Shown here piece after piece: positions 1 through 9,497 of a DNA stretch of 37,388 bases. Both the position numbers and the translations under genes were made by a program. The notes beneath the pieces were generated by a model. The model worked only from the letters and a program-made list of their open reading frames with translations. It was not told the origin of the DNA and did no database searches. Every line of letters starts with the position of its first letter. Positions within the stretch are counted from its first letter, which is position 1. The DNA is from an uncultured delta proteobacterium (GTDB lineage: Bacteria > Myxococcota_A > UBA9160 > JAFDET01), in assembly GCA_947260035.1 (NCBI GenBank), contig CAMYOO010000007.1:1-37388 (forward strand), in the 5' to 3' direction.

Positions 1-1
1 C

Positions 2-193
2 TGGCTGGGCGAGGCCCACATGCGCGGGCTGCCCGAGGGAAACCCCCTGGACCGGCTCCTGGGGACCCGCGCGGCACGAGGCCTGCTGCTGCCGAAGCGG
101 CTGGGCCGGGACCTGCTGATGCACTGCGCCGAGGAGATGAACCACCTGGCGAGCTTCCTGCCCGAGCTGTACGCGCAGGAGTCCGGCGCGTGA
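2..193 (+). CDS. 3' end of a protein of unknown function (5' truncated by window)
   Basis: Open frame from base 2 to TGA at 191-193 (..LLMHCAEEMNHLASFLPELYAQESGA*); no family recognised. Confidence 0.5.
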   Translation, partial: WLGEAHMRGLPEGNPLDRLLGTRAARGLLLPKRLGRDLLMHCAEEMNHLASFLPELYAQESGA

Positions 194-269
194 CGCGCAG
201 GCCGTGATAGCGCTGGTGCCAGACCCTGGACGGGACCGAGCTTCCCTGCCCTGACTACATCGAAGCGGA

Positions 270-1130
270 CTAGAGTGGGCCCTTGCCGCTGCGCAGCAGG
301 CGGTCCAGCAGGGCGTCGCGCCAGCGGTCGGGGAGCCAGCGGGCCAGCGCCGCCTGGATGCGCGCGTCCACGCCCACCAGGTAGCGGGTCTTGGGCCGCC
401 GCGCGGCCAGGGCGTGCTCGATGGCGCGCGCGCAGCCCTCGGGTGAGGAGGCGGATCGGGAGCTCTTCTCCAAGCGCTCCCGGACACGCGGAATCAGGTC
501 GCCGTAGTAGCGCTTGCCGTCCTCGGGCATGCGCGCCTCCAGCTCGTCGGCGTAGCGTTGGGTCTTGTCCCAGATGAGACTCTCCACGTCGCCGGGCTCG
601 ATCAGCGCGACGTGAATGCCGAAGGGGCGCAACTCGATGCGGAGCGCGTCGCACAGGGCTTCGACCGCGAACTTGCTGGCGGCGTACGGCCCGGCAAAGG
701 GTGCGGAGAGCCGCCCCGAGCTGCTGCTCACGACCACCATGCGCCCGCGAGCCCGACGCACCAGGGGGGCAAAGGCCTGCAACGTGGCGACGACGCCGAC
801 GGCGTTCACCTCCAACACGCTGCGAAGCTCGTCCAAGGGGACGAACTCGATGGGCCCGCCGACGCCGATCCCCGCGTTGGCCACCACACCGGCCAGTCCG
901 GCGTCACCGACAGCGGCCCCTACCTCCTTGGCCGCGGCCGCCAGGCTTGCGGCGTCGGTCACGTCCAGGATGAGGGTGCGCAGACGCGGGCTGGCCTCGC
1001 CGCGCAGCGAGGTAGCGTCCGGTTCGCGGCGCACCGAAGCGAAGACGTGAAAGCCCCGCGCGTCCAGGTGCAGCGCGGCGGCGCGCCCGATCCCGGACGA
1101 GGCGCCGGTTACGACGACGGCACGGCTCAC
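270..1130 (-). CDS. Short-chain dehydrogenase/reductase (SDR)
   Basis: VVVTGASSGIGRAAALHL (TGxxxGIG), NAGIG, YAASKFA (YxxxK). Likely GTG start at 1130; upstream part of the 475-aa ORF is non-coding extension. Confidence 0.9.
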   Translation of the reverse strand: MSRAVVVTGASSGIGRAAALHLDARGFHVFASVRREPDATSLRGEASPRLRTLILDVTDAASLAAAAKEVGAAVGDAGLAGVVANAGIGVGGPIEFVPLDELRSVLEVNAVGVVATLQAFAPLVRRARGRMVVVSSSSGRLSAPFAGPYAASKFAVEALCDALRIELRPFGIHVALIEPGDVESLIWDKTQRYADELEARMPEDGKRYYGDLIPRVRERLEKSSRSASSPEGCARAIEHALAARRPKTRYLVGVDARIQAALARWLPDRWRDALLDRLLRSGKGPL

Positions 1131-1201
1131 TGTCCCACCTCCTTCGCGCCTTCCATCCCCTCTCGGCGAACGATCCGGACTGCGTTGCACATGGGCTCTC
1201 C

Positions 1202-3448
1202 TCAGGCCCCACTGGGGGCGAGGCTGACGACCAGGTTCTTGTACGCGGGCGTCTGGCTCCGCTCGGCCACCCGCTCCACGGGGACGAGCGGGTTGGCCTC
1301 GGGAAAGTAGGCGGCCGCGCAGCGGCGCGGCAGGTCGTAGGCGCGAAGGCCGAAGCCTCGAACCGTGCGCGTCTGACCCTCGTGGTGGCTCGTCACATCC
1401 ACCCGCTGCCCCTCGCGCAGGCCCGCTTCGGCCAGATCGTCGCCATTCAGGAGGATCACGCGACGGTCGCCGCGAACGCCGCGGTAACGATCGTCGGAAC
1501 TGTAGACCGTGGTGTTGAACTGATCGTGGCTGCGGATGGTCATGAGCAGGAACTGGCCGTCCTGCAGCGGATCGGGCGGAACCGGATGGATCGTGAACAG
1601 GGCCTTCCCCGACGGCGTATCGAAGCTCCGGGTGCGCGCCCCGCTGGGCAGCACGAAGCCGCCCGGCTGACGCAGGCGCCGGTTCATGTCCTGGCAACCG
1701 GGCACCACGGCCGCGATGCGCTCACGGATGCGGTCGTAGTCCTCCACCAGCTCCTCCCACGGGACACGGCTGTCCCGGCCCAGCACCGCGCGCGCCAGGC
1801 CGGCCACGATGGCGGGCTCGCTGTGCAGGTGCACAGACGCCGGCTCGCGGCTTCCCCGCGATGGATGCACCACGCTCATGCTGTTCTCCACGGACACCGT
1901 CTGCAAGCCGAGCGCCTGCTCGTCGCGTTCGGTGCGACCGAGGCAGGGCAATAGAAGCGCCTCTTCCCCGCAGACCAGGTGGGAACGGTTCAAGGTGGTG
2001 GAGATCTGGACGGTCAGTGCGCAGCGGCGCAGAGCCGCGTGGGTCAGCTCCGCGTCCGGCGTGGCGACGGCGAAGTTGCCCCCCATGGACAGGAAGGCCC
2101 GGACGCGACCGTCGGACATGGCGCGAATCGCGTCCACGGCGTCCAAGCCCGGGCGCCGCGGCGGCTCGAAGCCGAACTCGCGACCCAACCGCTCCAGGAA
2201 CGCCGGGGCCGGCCTGGACGTGATCCCCATGGTGCGATCGCCCTGGACGTTGCTGTGACCGCGCACGGGGCAGACGCCGGCGCCCGGCACCCCGATGTTG
2301 CCGCGCAGCAGGACCAGGTTGACGATCTGCTGCACGTTGGCCACCGCGTTGGGGTGCTGCGTCAGCCCCATGCACCAGCACACGATGACGCGGCGGGCCT
2401 CGGCGTAGAGGCGCGCCATGGCGCGAACGTCGTCCCGCGACGCACCCGAGGCCTGCAACAGATCGCCCCAGGAGCTCGCGCTCACGTCGTCGCACAGCGC
2501 CTCGAAGCCCTCGGTGTGGCGCCGAACGAAGCTCCAGTCGACCACCGACCCGGGCGCGCGCCCCTCCATCTCCAGCAGCTCTTTCAGCAGCGCCTTGAGA
2601 AGGGCCACGTCGCCGCCGACGCGGACCTGGACGTAGAGGTCCGTGATGGACGTGCCGCCCCGCAGCATGGACAACGGGTCCTTGGGATGGCTGAAGCGCA
2701 GCAGCGCGCGCTCGCGCAGGGGATTGATGCTCACCACCTTGCAGCCGCGCCGCTTGGCTTCGAGCAGGGTGGTGAACATGCGCGGGTGGTTGGTCCCCGG
2801 GTTCTGCCCGATCACGAAGATCGCATCGGCCTTGCCGAAGTCCTCGAGGCCGACGGTCCCCTTGCCGACTCCGATGGCTTCCTTCAACGCGATGCTGGTG
2901 GACTCGTGACACAGGTTGGAGCAGTCCGGAAGGTTGTTGGTGCCCAGCTCGCGCACGAACAGCTGCCACAGGAAGGCGGCCTCGTTGCTGGTCCGGCCGG
3001 AGGCATAGAAGACCGCCTGCTCGGGCGTGTCGAGGGCACGCAGGTGCCTCGCAATGTGGGCGAAAGCATCCTGCCAGGCAATCGGCTCGTAACGGTCGGA
3101 GCCGGCTCGGCGCAGCATCGGCTCGGTGAGCCGCCCCTGGGCCTCCAGCCAGGCATCGCTCTGATCGAGGAGCCGCTTCAGCGTCCACTCGGTGAAGAAC
3201 GCCGGCGTGACGCGCTTCCGGGTCGCTTCGTGAGCTACGTGCTTGGCGCCGTTCTCGCAGAACTCCAGCGAGGTACGCGGCCTCGGATCCGGCCAGGCGC
3301 AGCCCGGGCAATCGAAGCCCTCGGCCTGGTTCACGTGGCGCAGCAGATCAAGCGCGCCCACGGGGCCGACCCGCTCGACGGCGAAGCGCAGCGCCGAAAC
3401 GGCTGCGCCCATCCCGCCCGCGGCGGAGCCGTCCGAGCTCCCGGCCAT
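1202..3448 (-). CDS. Molybdopterin oxidoreductase, YdeP/FdhF-like alpha subunit family
   Basis: FDCPGCAWPDPRPRTSLEFCENGAKHVAHE N-terminus, FYASGRTSNEAAFLWQLFVRELGTNNLPDCSNLCHE, C-terminal molydopterin dinucleotide-binding-like region; family recognised by motif. Confidence 0.9.
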   Translation of the reverse strand: MAGSSDGSAAGGMGAAVSALRFAVERVGPVGALDLLRHVNQAEGFDCPGCAWPDPRPRTSLEFCENGAKHVAHEATRKRVTPAFFTEWTLKRLLDQSDAWLEAQGRLTEPMLRRAGSDRYEPIAWQDAFAHIARHLRALDTPEQAVFYASGRTSNEAAFLWQLFVRELGTNNLPDCSNLCHESTSIALKEAIGVGKGTVGLEDFGKADAIFVIGQNPGTNHPRMFTTLLEAKRRGCKVVSINPLRERALLRFSHPKDPLSMLRGGTSITDLYVQVRVGGDVALLKALLKELLEMEGRAPGSVVDWSFVRRHTEGFEALCDDVSASSWGDLLQASGASRDDVRAMARLYAEARRVIVCWCMGLTQHPNAVANVQQIVNLVLLRGNIGVPGAGVCPVRGHSNVQGDRTMGITSRPAPAFLERLGREFGFEPPRRPGLDAVDAIRAMSDGRVRAFLSMGGNFAVATPDAELTHAALRRCALTVQISTTLNRSHLVCGEEALLLPCLGRTERDEQALGLQTVSVENSMSVVHPSRGSREPASVHLHSEPAIVAGLARAVLGRDSRVPWEELVEDYDRIRERIAAVVPGCQDMNRRLRQPGGFVLPSGARTRSFDTPSGKALFTIHPVPPDPLQDGQFLLMTIRSHDQFNTTVYSSDDRYRGVRGDRRVILLNGDDLAEAGLREGQRVDVTSHHEGQTRTVRGFGLRAYDLPRRCAAAYFPEANPLVPVERVAERSQTPAYKNLVVSLAPSGA

Positions 3449-3541
3449 CGATCCTCCTGTGCTCCTCGGACGATTCTACCCCAGCGAGGCAAGTGATATG
3501 CTTCTTGTCGGGCACCGAGACCGCTCCGAAAGGAGGCATTC

Positions 3542-4156
3542 GTGCGCCTGAACCGTGTCGAGTACGCGATGATGAACAACTCCCTGCGCGCCTCGATCCA
3601 GCGCCACTTCGAAGCACGCCGGCTGCTGCGCATGGGAGGCGCTCTGGAAGGAGGCTCGGCCCTCGAGATCGGCTGCGGCCGCGGCGTGGGAACGCAGCTC
3701 ATCTTCGAGGTCTTCGGGGCCGACCGGGTGGACGCCTTCGATCTGGATCCGCGCATGGTCGAGCAGGCCCGACGCCGCGTGGCCGGCTACGGCGACCGGG
3801 CGCACATCTGGGTGGGCGACGCGACGGCGATCGCCGCGCCGGATGCATGCTACGACGCGGTCTTCGACTTCGGCATCATCCACCACATTCCCCACTGGCG
3901 GGATGCGCTGGCGGAAGTGCGCAGAGTGCTCAAGCCGGGCGGGCACTTTTATGCCGAGGAAATCCTCTCCGACTTCATCCACAACCCGCTGGTCCGGCGT
4001 CTGCTCGACCACCCGCTCGAGGACCGCTTCGACGCGGCGACCTTCTCGTCGGCGTTGGCCGACCACGGGCTGATCCCGCTCGACTCGACCGAGTTCGGAA
4101 GCTGGGTCACCTGGGTGGTGGCGACGAAGGCGGTCGCAGCCCCCCTAGCGGGCTAG
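3542..4156 (+). CDS. Class I SAM-dependent methyltransferase
   Basis: ALEIGCGRGVGTQLIFEVFGADRVDAFDLDPRMVEQAR; DFGIIHHIPHWRDALAEVRRVLKPGG. AAAGGAGG upstream of a GTG start. Confidence 0.9.
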   Translation: MRLNRVEYAMMNNSLRASIQRHFEARRLLRMGGALEGGSALEIGCGRGVGTQLIFEVFGADRVDAFDLDPRMVEQARRRVAGYGDRAHIWVGDATAIAAPDACYDAVFDFGIIHHIPHWRDALAEVRRVLKPGGHFYAEEILSDFIHNPLVRRLLDHPLEDRFDAATFSSALADHGLIPLDSTEFGSWVTWVVATKAVAAPLAG

Positions 4157-4164
4157 CGGGCTAG
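4145..4164. repeat. Short tandem repeat (CTAGCGGG)x2.5 at convergent gene ends
   Basis: ctagcgggctagcgggctag read directly. Confidence 0.8.
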
Positions 4165-4988
4165 CCTTCCACGCGCTCCCGGTCCCCGTAGACATTGAAG
4201 CCATCACCGCGCAGAAACCCCACCAGCGCCATGTTCGCTTCGGCGGCCAGCTCGACCGCCAACGACGAAGGCGCAGACACGGCCGCCACCAGGGGGATGC
4301 GCGCGGCCAGCGCCTTCTGGACGATCTCGTAGGAGATGCGGCCGGAAACCATGAGCAGGTGGCCGCGCAGGGGAAGTCGGCCCGCGCGCGCGGCCCAGCC
4401 CACCACCTTGTCCACCGCGTTGTGGCGACCCACATCCTCGCGCACCGCCAGCAGGCTTCCATCCGCTGCAAACAGGGCCGCGGCGTGCAGCCCGCCGGTG
4501 GCGTCGAAGACGCGCTGGGCGGAGCGCACTCGCCCGGGCAGCTCGGCGAAGAGCGCAGCGGAGAAGCGGGACCGGTCGTCCAGGGGCGGAGCCATGCGCA
4601 GCGCGTTCTCGATGGTCGCCTTGCCGCAGATTCCACAGCTGGCATTGGCGAAGAGGTTGCGACGCAGCGCCTCGAAATCGACATCCACGCCTTCGGCCAG
4701 GACGGCGCGGATCACGTTGTCCGCTCCCTCGGGATCGGGTGCGATGGTGCAGTGGCGGACCGAGAGCACTTCGTCGGGGGAGGCGACCACCCGTTCCGTG
4801 AGCAGGAACCCCAGGGCCAGCTCTTCGTCGGCCCCCGGCGTGCGCATCACCACGCCCAGCGGCGCACTGCCGATCTGGATCTCCAGGGGCTCCTCCCGAG
4901 CCACCTGGTCCTCGGAGGACTCGGCCGAGCCGGACGCGAAGCGCACCCGCCCGACGTTGCGGACCGCGTCCTCGTCGACTCCCGCCAT
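4161..4988 (-). CDS. fdhD: Formate dehydrogenase accessory sulfurtransferase FdhD
   Basis: EEPLEIQIGSAPLGVVMRTPGADEELALGFLLTE, NASCGICGKATIE, REDVGRHNAVDKVVGWA, LMVSGRISYEIVQKAL. Confidence 0.95.
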   Translation of the reverse strand: MAGVDEDAVRNVGRVRFASGSAESSEDQVAREEPLEIQIGSAPLGVVMRTPGADEELALGFLLTERVVASPDEVLSVRHCTIAPDPEGADNVIRAVLAEGVDVDFEALRRNLFANASCGICGKATIENALRMAPPLDDRSRFSAALFAELPGRVRSAQRVFDATGGLHAAALFAADGSLLAVREDVGRHNAVDKVVGWAARAGRLPLRGHLLMVSGRISYEIVQKALAARIPLVAAVSAPSSLAVELAAEANMALVGFLRGDGFNVYGDRERVEG

Positions 4989-7900
4989 CAGTCCGGGACG
5001 AGGCCCAGCGTGAGCCGCTGGCCGTCGATCTGCACCTCGCGCACATGGGCGCCGGCGGCCGGCGCCTGGCCCAGCGCCACGGCCACCGCCAGGGTCTCTC
5101 GCGCCAGATCGGCTTCGCGCGGGCGCACCGCGTCCAGCAGGGCCCCGGCCCCGTCCAGGGTGAGCCGGATGCGCCCGGTGTACTCGAGGTCCAGCTCCTT
5201 GCGGAAGGTCTGCACCCGGTTCAGCACTTCGCGATAGAGGCCTTCGTCCACCAGCTCCGGCGTCAGCGCCGTGCGCAGGACCACCACGCCGTCGGCGCCC
5301 GAGGCGGCCGCGAAGCCTTCGCGCGCCTCCAGCGAGACGGCGATCTCTTCGGGGCCCAGCTCGACGGCTTCGCCGCCCGCGTCGATGCTCACCCGGCCGT
5401 CGGTCTCCAACGCGCGCAACAGCGTTGCCCCGTCGACATCGGCCAACGCCGCCTTCACGGCGGGCATGCGCTTGCCCACCCGCGGCCCCAGGGCGCGGAA
5501 ATTGGGCTTCACCACGTAGCGCACGTACTCGTCCGCCTTCGGCACGAAGTGGAGCGCCTTGACGTTGAGCTCCTCGCGAACCAGGTCCTCGTGGCGGGCC
5601 AGGGCGGACTCCAGCTCGGGATCGGCCAGCACCACCTCGGCCGCCTCCAGAGGCTGCCGCACCCGCAGCCGCTCGGCGGTGCGCACCTGCATCCCCATGG
5701 AGACCAGGCTGCGCACCACGGCCATCACCCGCGACAGCTCTTCGTTCACGGCCTCGACGTCCGGCTCCGGGTAGTCGCACAGGTGCACCGACAGCTCGTC
5801 CGAGTCCGGGAAGGGCCGCCGGGACAGGTTCTGCCAGATCTCCTCGGTGGCGAAGGGCAGGAAGGGCGCCAGCAGCCGCGCGACGTGGACCAGGCACTCG
5901 TAGAGCGTCCAGTGGGCGTCCAGCTTGTCGGGCTCGAGCCCGGGCGCCCAGAAGCGGTCGCGGCTGCGGCGCACGTACCAGTTGGAGAGCGCATCCACGA
6001 AGTCCGTGAGCACGCCGGTGGCTTCGTAGACGCGATACGCGTCCATCCACTCGGTGACCTTGCGCGTGGTCAGCGCCAGCTCCGAGAGAATCCAGCGGTC
6101 CAGCAGCGCGCGTTCCGCAGGCTGCCGGCGCCCGGTCTCGTCCGAGGGATCGAAGCCGTCGATATTGGCGTAGATGGTGAAGAACGCGTAGACGTTGCGC
6201 AGCTTCAGCGGAAGCTCGCGCTGCAACGCTCGCACGGCGCCCAGCGAGAGCCGGGTGTTGTTCCAGGGTGGGTTCGCCGCGAAGAAGAACCAGCGGAAGG
6301 CATCGGCGCCGGGCGCCGCCGCCGCCGGATCTTCGATCCAGACCTTGTGGTCGTGTGGCAGATCGGCCACTTCGCGCGGCAAGGTTCCCCGGCCGTGAGG
6401 CGCGAACTCGACGCCCAGCGCCGCCCGGTCCCGTTCGGAGAGCTCCACCAGCCGTCGCGGCAGGCGCGCGGGGCGCAGCAGCACGTCGACGCCCCGGGCC
6501 TCGTCATCGCCGCGGTACAGGCGCACGGCCGTGGACTCACCGCTGAAATCCAGGCTCTCGTACTCCTCGCGCGCGATGCGCGCCTCGCCGTGGGGCGGCG
6601 GATCGGCTTCGGCCGCCGTGGGGCGGCGGATCGGCTTCGGCGTCGATGGGCGCGCACTCCAGTCGGACCCGCTCCAGGATCACGTCCGGCGTCACGTAGT
6701 TGCCCTTGCTCTTGCTCTCCTTGCGGCCCTCACGGTCGCAGATCAGGCCCAGAACCATGCAGGTCTTGTACGGCTGGGGATCCGGCGCGTCGGGGAAGAG
6801 CAGCGTGGAGACCCAGAGCAGGGAGTTGAACCAGCCGCGGGTCTGGTCGACGGCCTCGCTGATGAAGTCCGCGCAGCGCGCCTCGGCATACTCGGCGTCG
6901 CCGGTGTGCGGCCAGCCCCACTGGGCGAAGGGCATGGACCCCGAGTCGAACCAGACGTCGATGACCTCGGGAACCCGGCGGTAGATGCCAGGCTCGCCGG
7001 GCTTCGTCCAGGTTACCTGGTCGATCCAGGGCTTGTGCACCATAAGGTGCTCGGAGAGCCCGGGGTCGGCCGCCTTGGCGTCGTCGAAGCCCGAGAAGGC
7101 ATCCGGGTTGCGCTGGCGGATCTCCTCGGCCGACGTCGGCACGTCGATGGCACCGGTCTCCTCGTTGATCCAGACGTTGAGCGGCGTGCCCCAGTAGCGC
7201 TCGCGCGAGAGCGCCCAGTCCACGTTGTTGCGCAGGAAGTCGCCGAAGCGACCCTCCTGGCTCCGGCAGCCACTGGATCTGGCGGTTGTTCTCCAGCGCC
7301 TGCTCCACCTTCTCGGTGGTGCGGATGTACCAGGCCGGGCGCGCGTACTGGATCAGCGCGTCGTCGGGCGAGCGCTCGCAGAACGGGTACTCGTGGCGGT
7401 AGGTCTCGGCGTGCCAGAGCAGGCCGCGCTCGCGCAGCTCGCGGATCAGATCGCGGTCGCAATCCTTGACCCAGCGGCCGGCGTAGGGAGCCGGCGCCCG
7501 CTCGGGATCGAAGCCGCCGTCGGGGCGCACGGCGCACAGCAGCGGCAGCTCCGGGTCGCGAGCCTGCTCTTGCTTCAGCAAGTCGAAGTCCACTTCGCCG
7601 AAGGCCGGAGCCGCGTGCACGATCCCGGTGCCGGCGTCCAGCTCCACGAAGTCCGCCGCCACCACACGCCACAGCCCATCGAGGGCGGGGTCGCCGGCGT
7701 ACCAGTCGAAGGGCGGCGCGTAGCGGCGGCCCACCAGCTCTGCGCCGGGCAGGATCCGCTCCACCGGGAGCTCGCGCCCCACCTTCTCCGCCAGGGCGGG
7801 CAACAGCGCTTCGGCCACCACCAGCTTCCCGGTTTCGTCGCGCACCACTGCGTAGGAAACATCCGCCTTCACGGCGGCGAACATGTTGGAGGAAAGGGTC

Positions 7901-8595
7901 CACGGCGTGGTGGTCCAGACCAGCAGCGACGTCTCCGGATCGTCGACCAACGGAAAGCGCACGTAGACCGAGGGGTCGTCCACCGTCTTGTAGCCCTGCC
8001 CCACCTCCGCCGCGGAAAGCGCAGTCCCGCCCTGGGCCCACCACCACACCACTTTGTGCCCGCGATACAGGAGCCCGCGTTCGTGAAGCTGGGCCAGTGC
8101 CCACCAGACGCTCTCCACGTAGGGCTTGTGATAGGTGACGTAGGCATCCTCCATGTCCACCCAGAAGCCGAGCTGCTCGGTGAATCGCGTCCACTCTTCG
8201 GTGTAGCGGAAGACGCTCTCCTGGCAGCGGCGCACGAAGCGCTCGACGCCGTACGCCTCGATCGCCGCCTTGCCCTTGATGCGGAGCTCCTTCTCCACCT
8301 CGGTCTCGACGGGCAACCCGTGGGTGTCCCAGCCGGCTTTCCGGGGCACGTGGAAGCCGCGCATGGTCTTGTAGCGGGGGAAGACATCCTTCATCACGCG
8401 CGTGAGCGCGTGACCGTTGTGGGGCAGGCCGTTGGCCGTCGGCGGGCCCTCGTAGAAGACGAAGCGGGGCGCACCTTCGCGACGCCACAAGGTGCGGTGG
8501 AAGACGTCCTGTTGCTTCCAGAAGGCGCGGATGCGCGCCTCGACTTCGGGAAAGTCGACCAGGGGGGCAACGGCCTGGAAGCGGGGCTCCGGCAT
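4988..8595 (-). pseudogene. ileS: Isoleucyl-tRNA synthetase, disrupted by two frame changes (three ORF pieces: ~7260-8595, ~6640-7258, 4988-~6600)
   Basis: [48 protein letters not shown] (HxGH), [60 protein letters not shown] spread over three minus frames. Stop overlaps fdhD start (TGATG). Confidence 0.9.
6586..6641. repeat. Perfect 28-bp direct tandem duplication within ileS
   Basis: cgccgtggggcggcggatcggcttcggc at 6586-6613 and again at 6614-6641, no mismatches. Confidence 0.98.
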
Positions 8596-8681
8596 GGTGC
8601 GGGAAGCTACCACGCGTCCCCGGGGGCGGCCGCTCGCGAGTCGCGAGGCAGCGACTACCTTCCCGCCGAGGAGTTCTGCCG

Positions 8682-9389
8682 GTGAACGACGAGATCCGCA
8701 GGGGCATGGAGCGCCAGCTCGAGAGCTGGCGGCGCGAGGTCGGCGACGGCGGCCGGCGGGTGGGCTGGAAGATCGGCTTCAACGATCCACGCGCCCAGGC
8801 GCGCTTCGGCCTCCAAGCGACTCTGGTCGGCCACCTGCGCGAGCGCTCCGAGATCGAGCCGGGGCGATCCGTGGCGCTGGAGAGCGGCATGGACGCCCGG
8901 GCCGAGGTGGAGATCGCCATCGAGCTGTCGGCGGACGTGCCGCCCGGCGGCGATCTCGACGCCGCCCGAGCGGCCATCGGTCGCATCCTTCCGGCGCTGG
9001 AGTTCGTGGACTTCGCCCGCTCCTTCGATGGCGTGGAGACCATCCTGGCCCACGACATCTTCCACCACGCAGTCGTGTTCGGGAGCGATGAAACCGGCCG
9101 CGAGGGGCCGAGCCTGGAGGGCGTGACCGCCAGAGCCTGGAAGAACGACGAGGAAGTCGTCCACGGCGACATGAACCTGGTGCCGGCCGACCTGGCGGAG
9201 GTGGTGCGCCACGTGGCCGACACCCTGGGCAGCTTCGGCGAACGGCTCGTCGCAGGCGAACGCATCATCGCCGGCTCCCTGGTAATGCCGATCTCCGTGC
9301 GCACCGGCGACCGCATCCGAGCCGACCTCGGCCCCCTCGGCGAGATCTCCGCAGAGCTCAGCGGAGACGTGCACAGAGGGACTGCATAG
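8682..9389 (+). CDS. 2-keto-4-pentenoate hydratase / fumarylacetoacetate hydrolase-like protein
   Basis: [52 protein letters not shown] start with upstream gaggag. Confidence 0.8.
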   Translation: MNDEIRRGMERQLESWRREVGDGGRRVGWKIGFNDPRAQARFGLQATLVGHLRERSEIEPGRSVALESGMDARAEVEIAIELSADVPPGGDLDAARAAIGRILPALEFVDFARSFDGVETILAHDIFHHAVVFGSDETGREGPSLEGVTARAWKNDEEVVHGDMNLVPADLAEVVRHVADTLGSFGERLVAGERIIAGSLVMPISVRTGDRIRADLGPLGEISAELSGDVHRGTA

Positions 9390-9478
9390 AGGGACGTTCC
9401 TGCATAACTGCACAAAGGGTCAGTCCTGGTTCAGGAGTGGTACCGCGTGCAGTTATGCAGGAACGTCCCTGAATGCAG
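9382..9478. repeat. REP/RAYT-like hairpin element: inverted repeat with 24-bp perfect arms
   Basis: agggacgttcctgcataactgcac (9390-9413) vs gtgcagttatgcaggaacgtccct (9447-9470); pairing continues outward (ctgcat/atgcag) after 2 mismatches. Confidence 0.9.
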
Positions 9479-9497
9479 GAGTGGTACTGGGTGCAGG

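Noticed and set aside
1202-3448. Selenocysteine-containing formate dehydrogenase
   Set aside because: The frame is open throughout with no internal TGA; motifs fit the YdeP-like Sec-free family, so formate as substrate is not claimed.
1979-3496. 505-aa plus-strand ORF
   Set aside because: Antisense to the molybdopterin oxidoreductase.
5045-6829. 594-aa plus-strand ORF
   Set aside because: Antisense to ileS; composition of a shadow ORF, no recognisable motifs.
4988-8595. Programmed ribosomal frameshifting in ileS
   Set aside because: The breaks are a 28-bp exact duplication and an apparent loss of conserved residues, with no slippery heptamer plus structure seen; mutation or assembly error is simpler.
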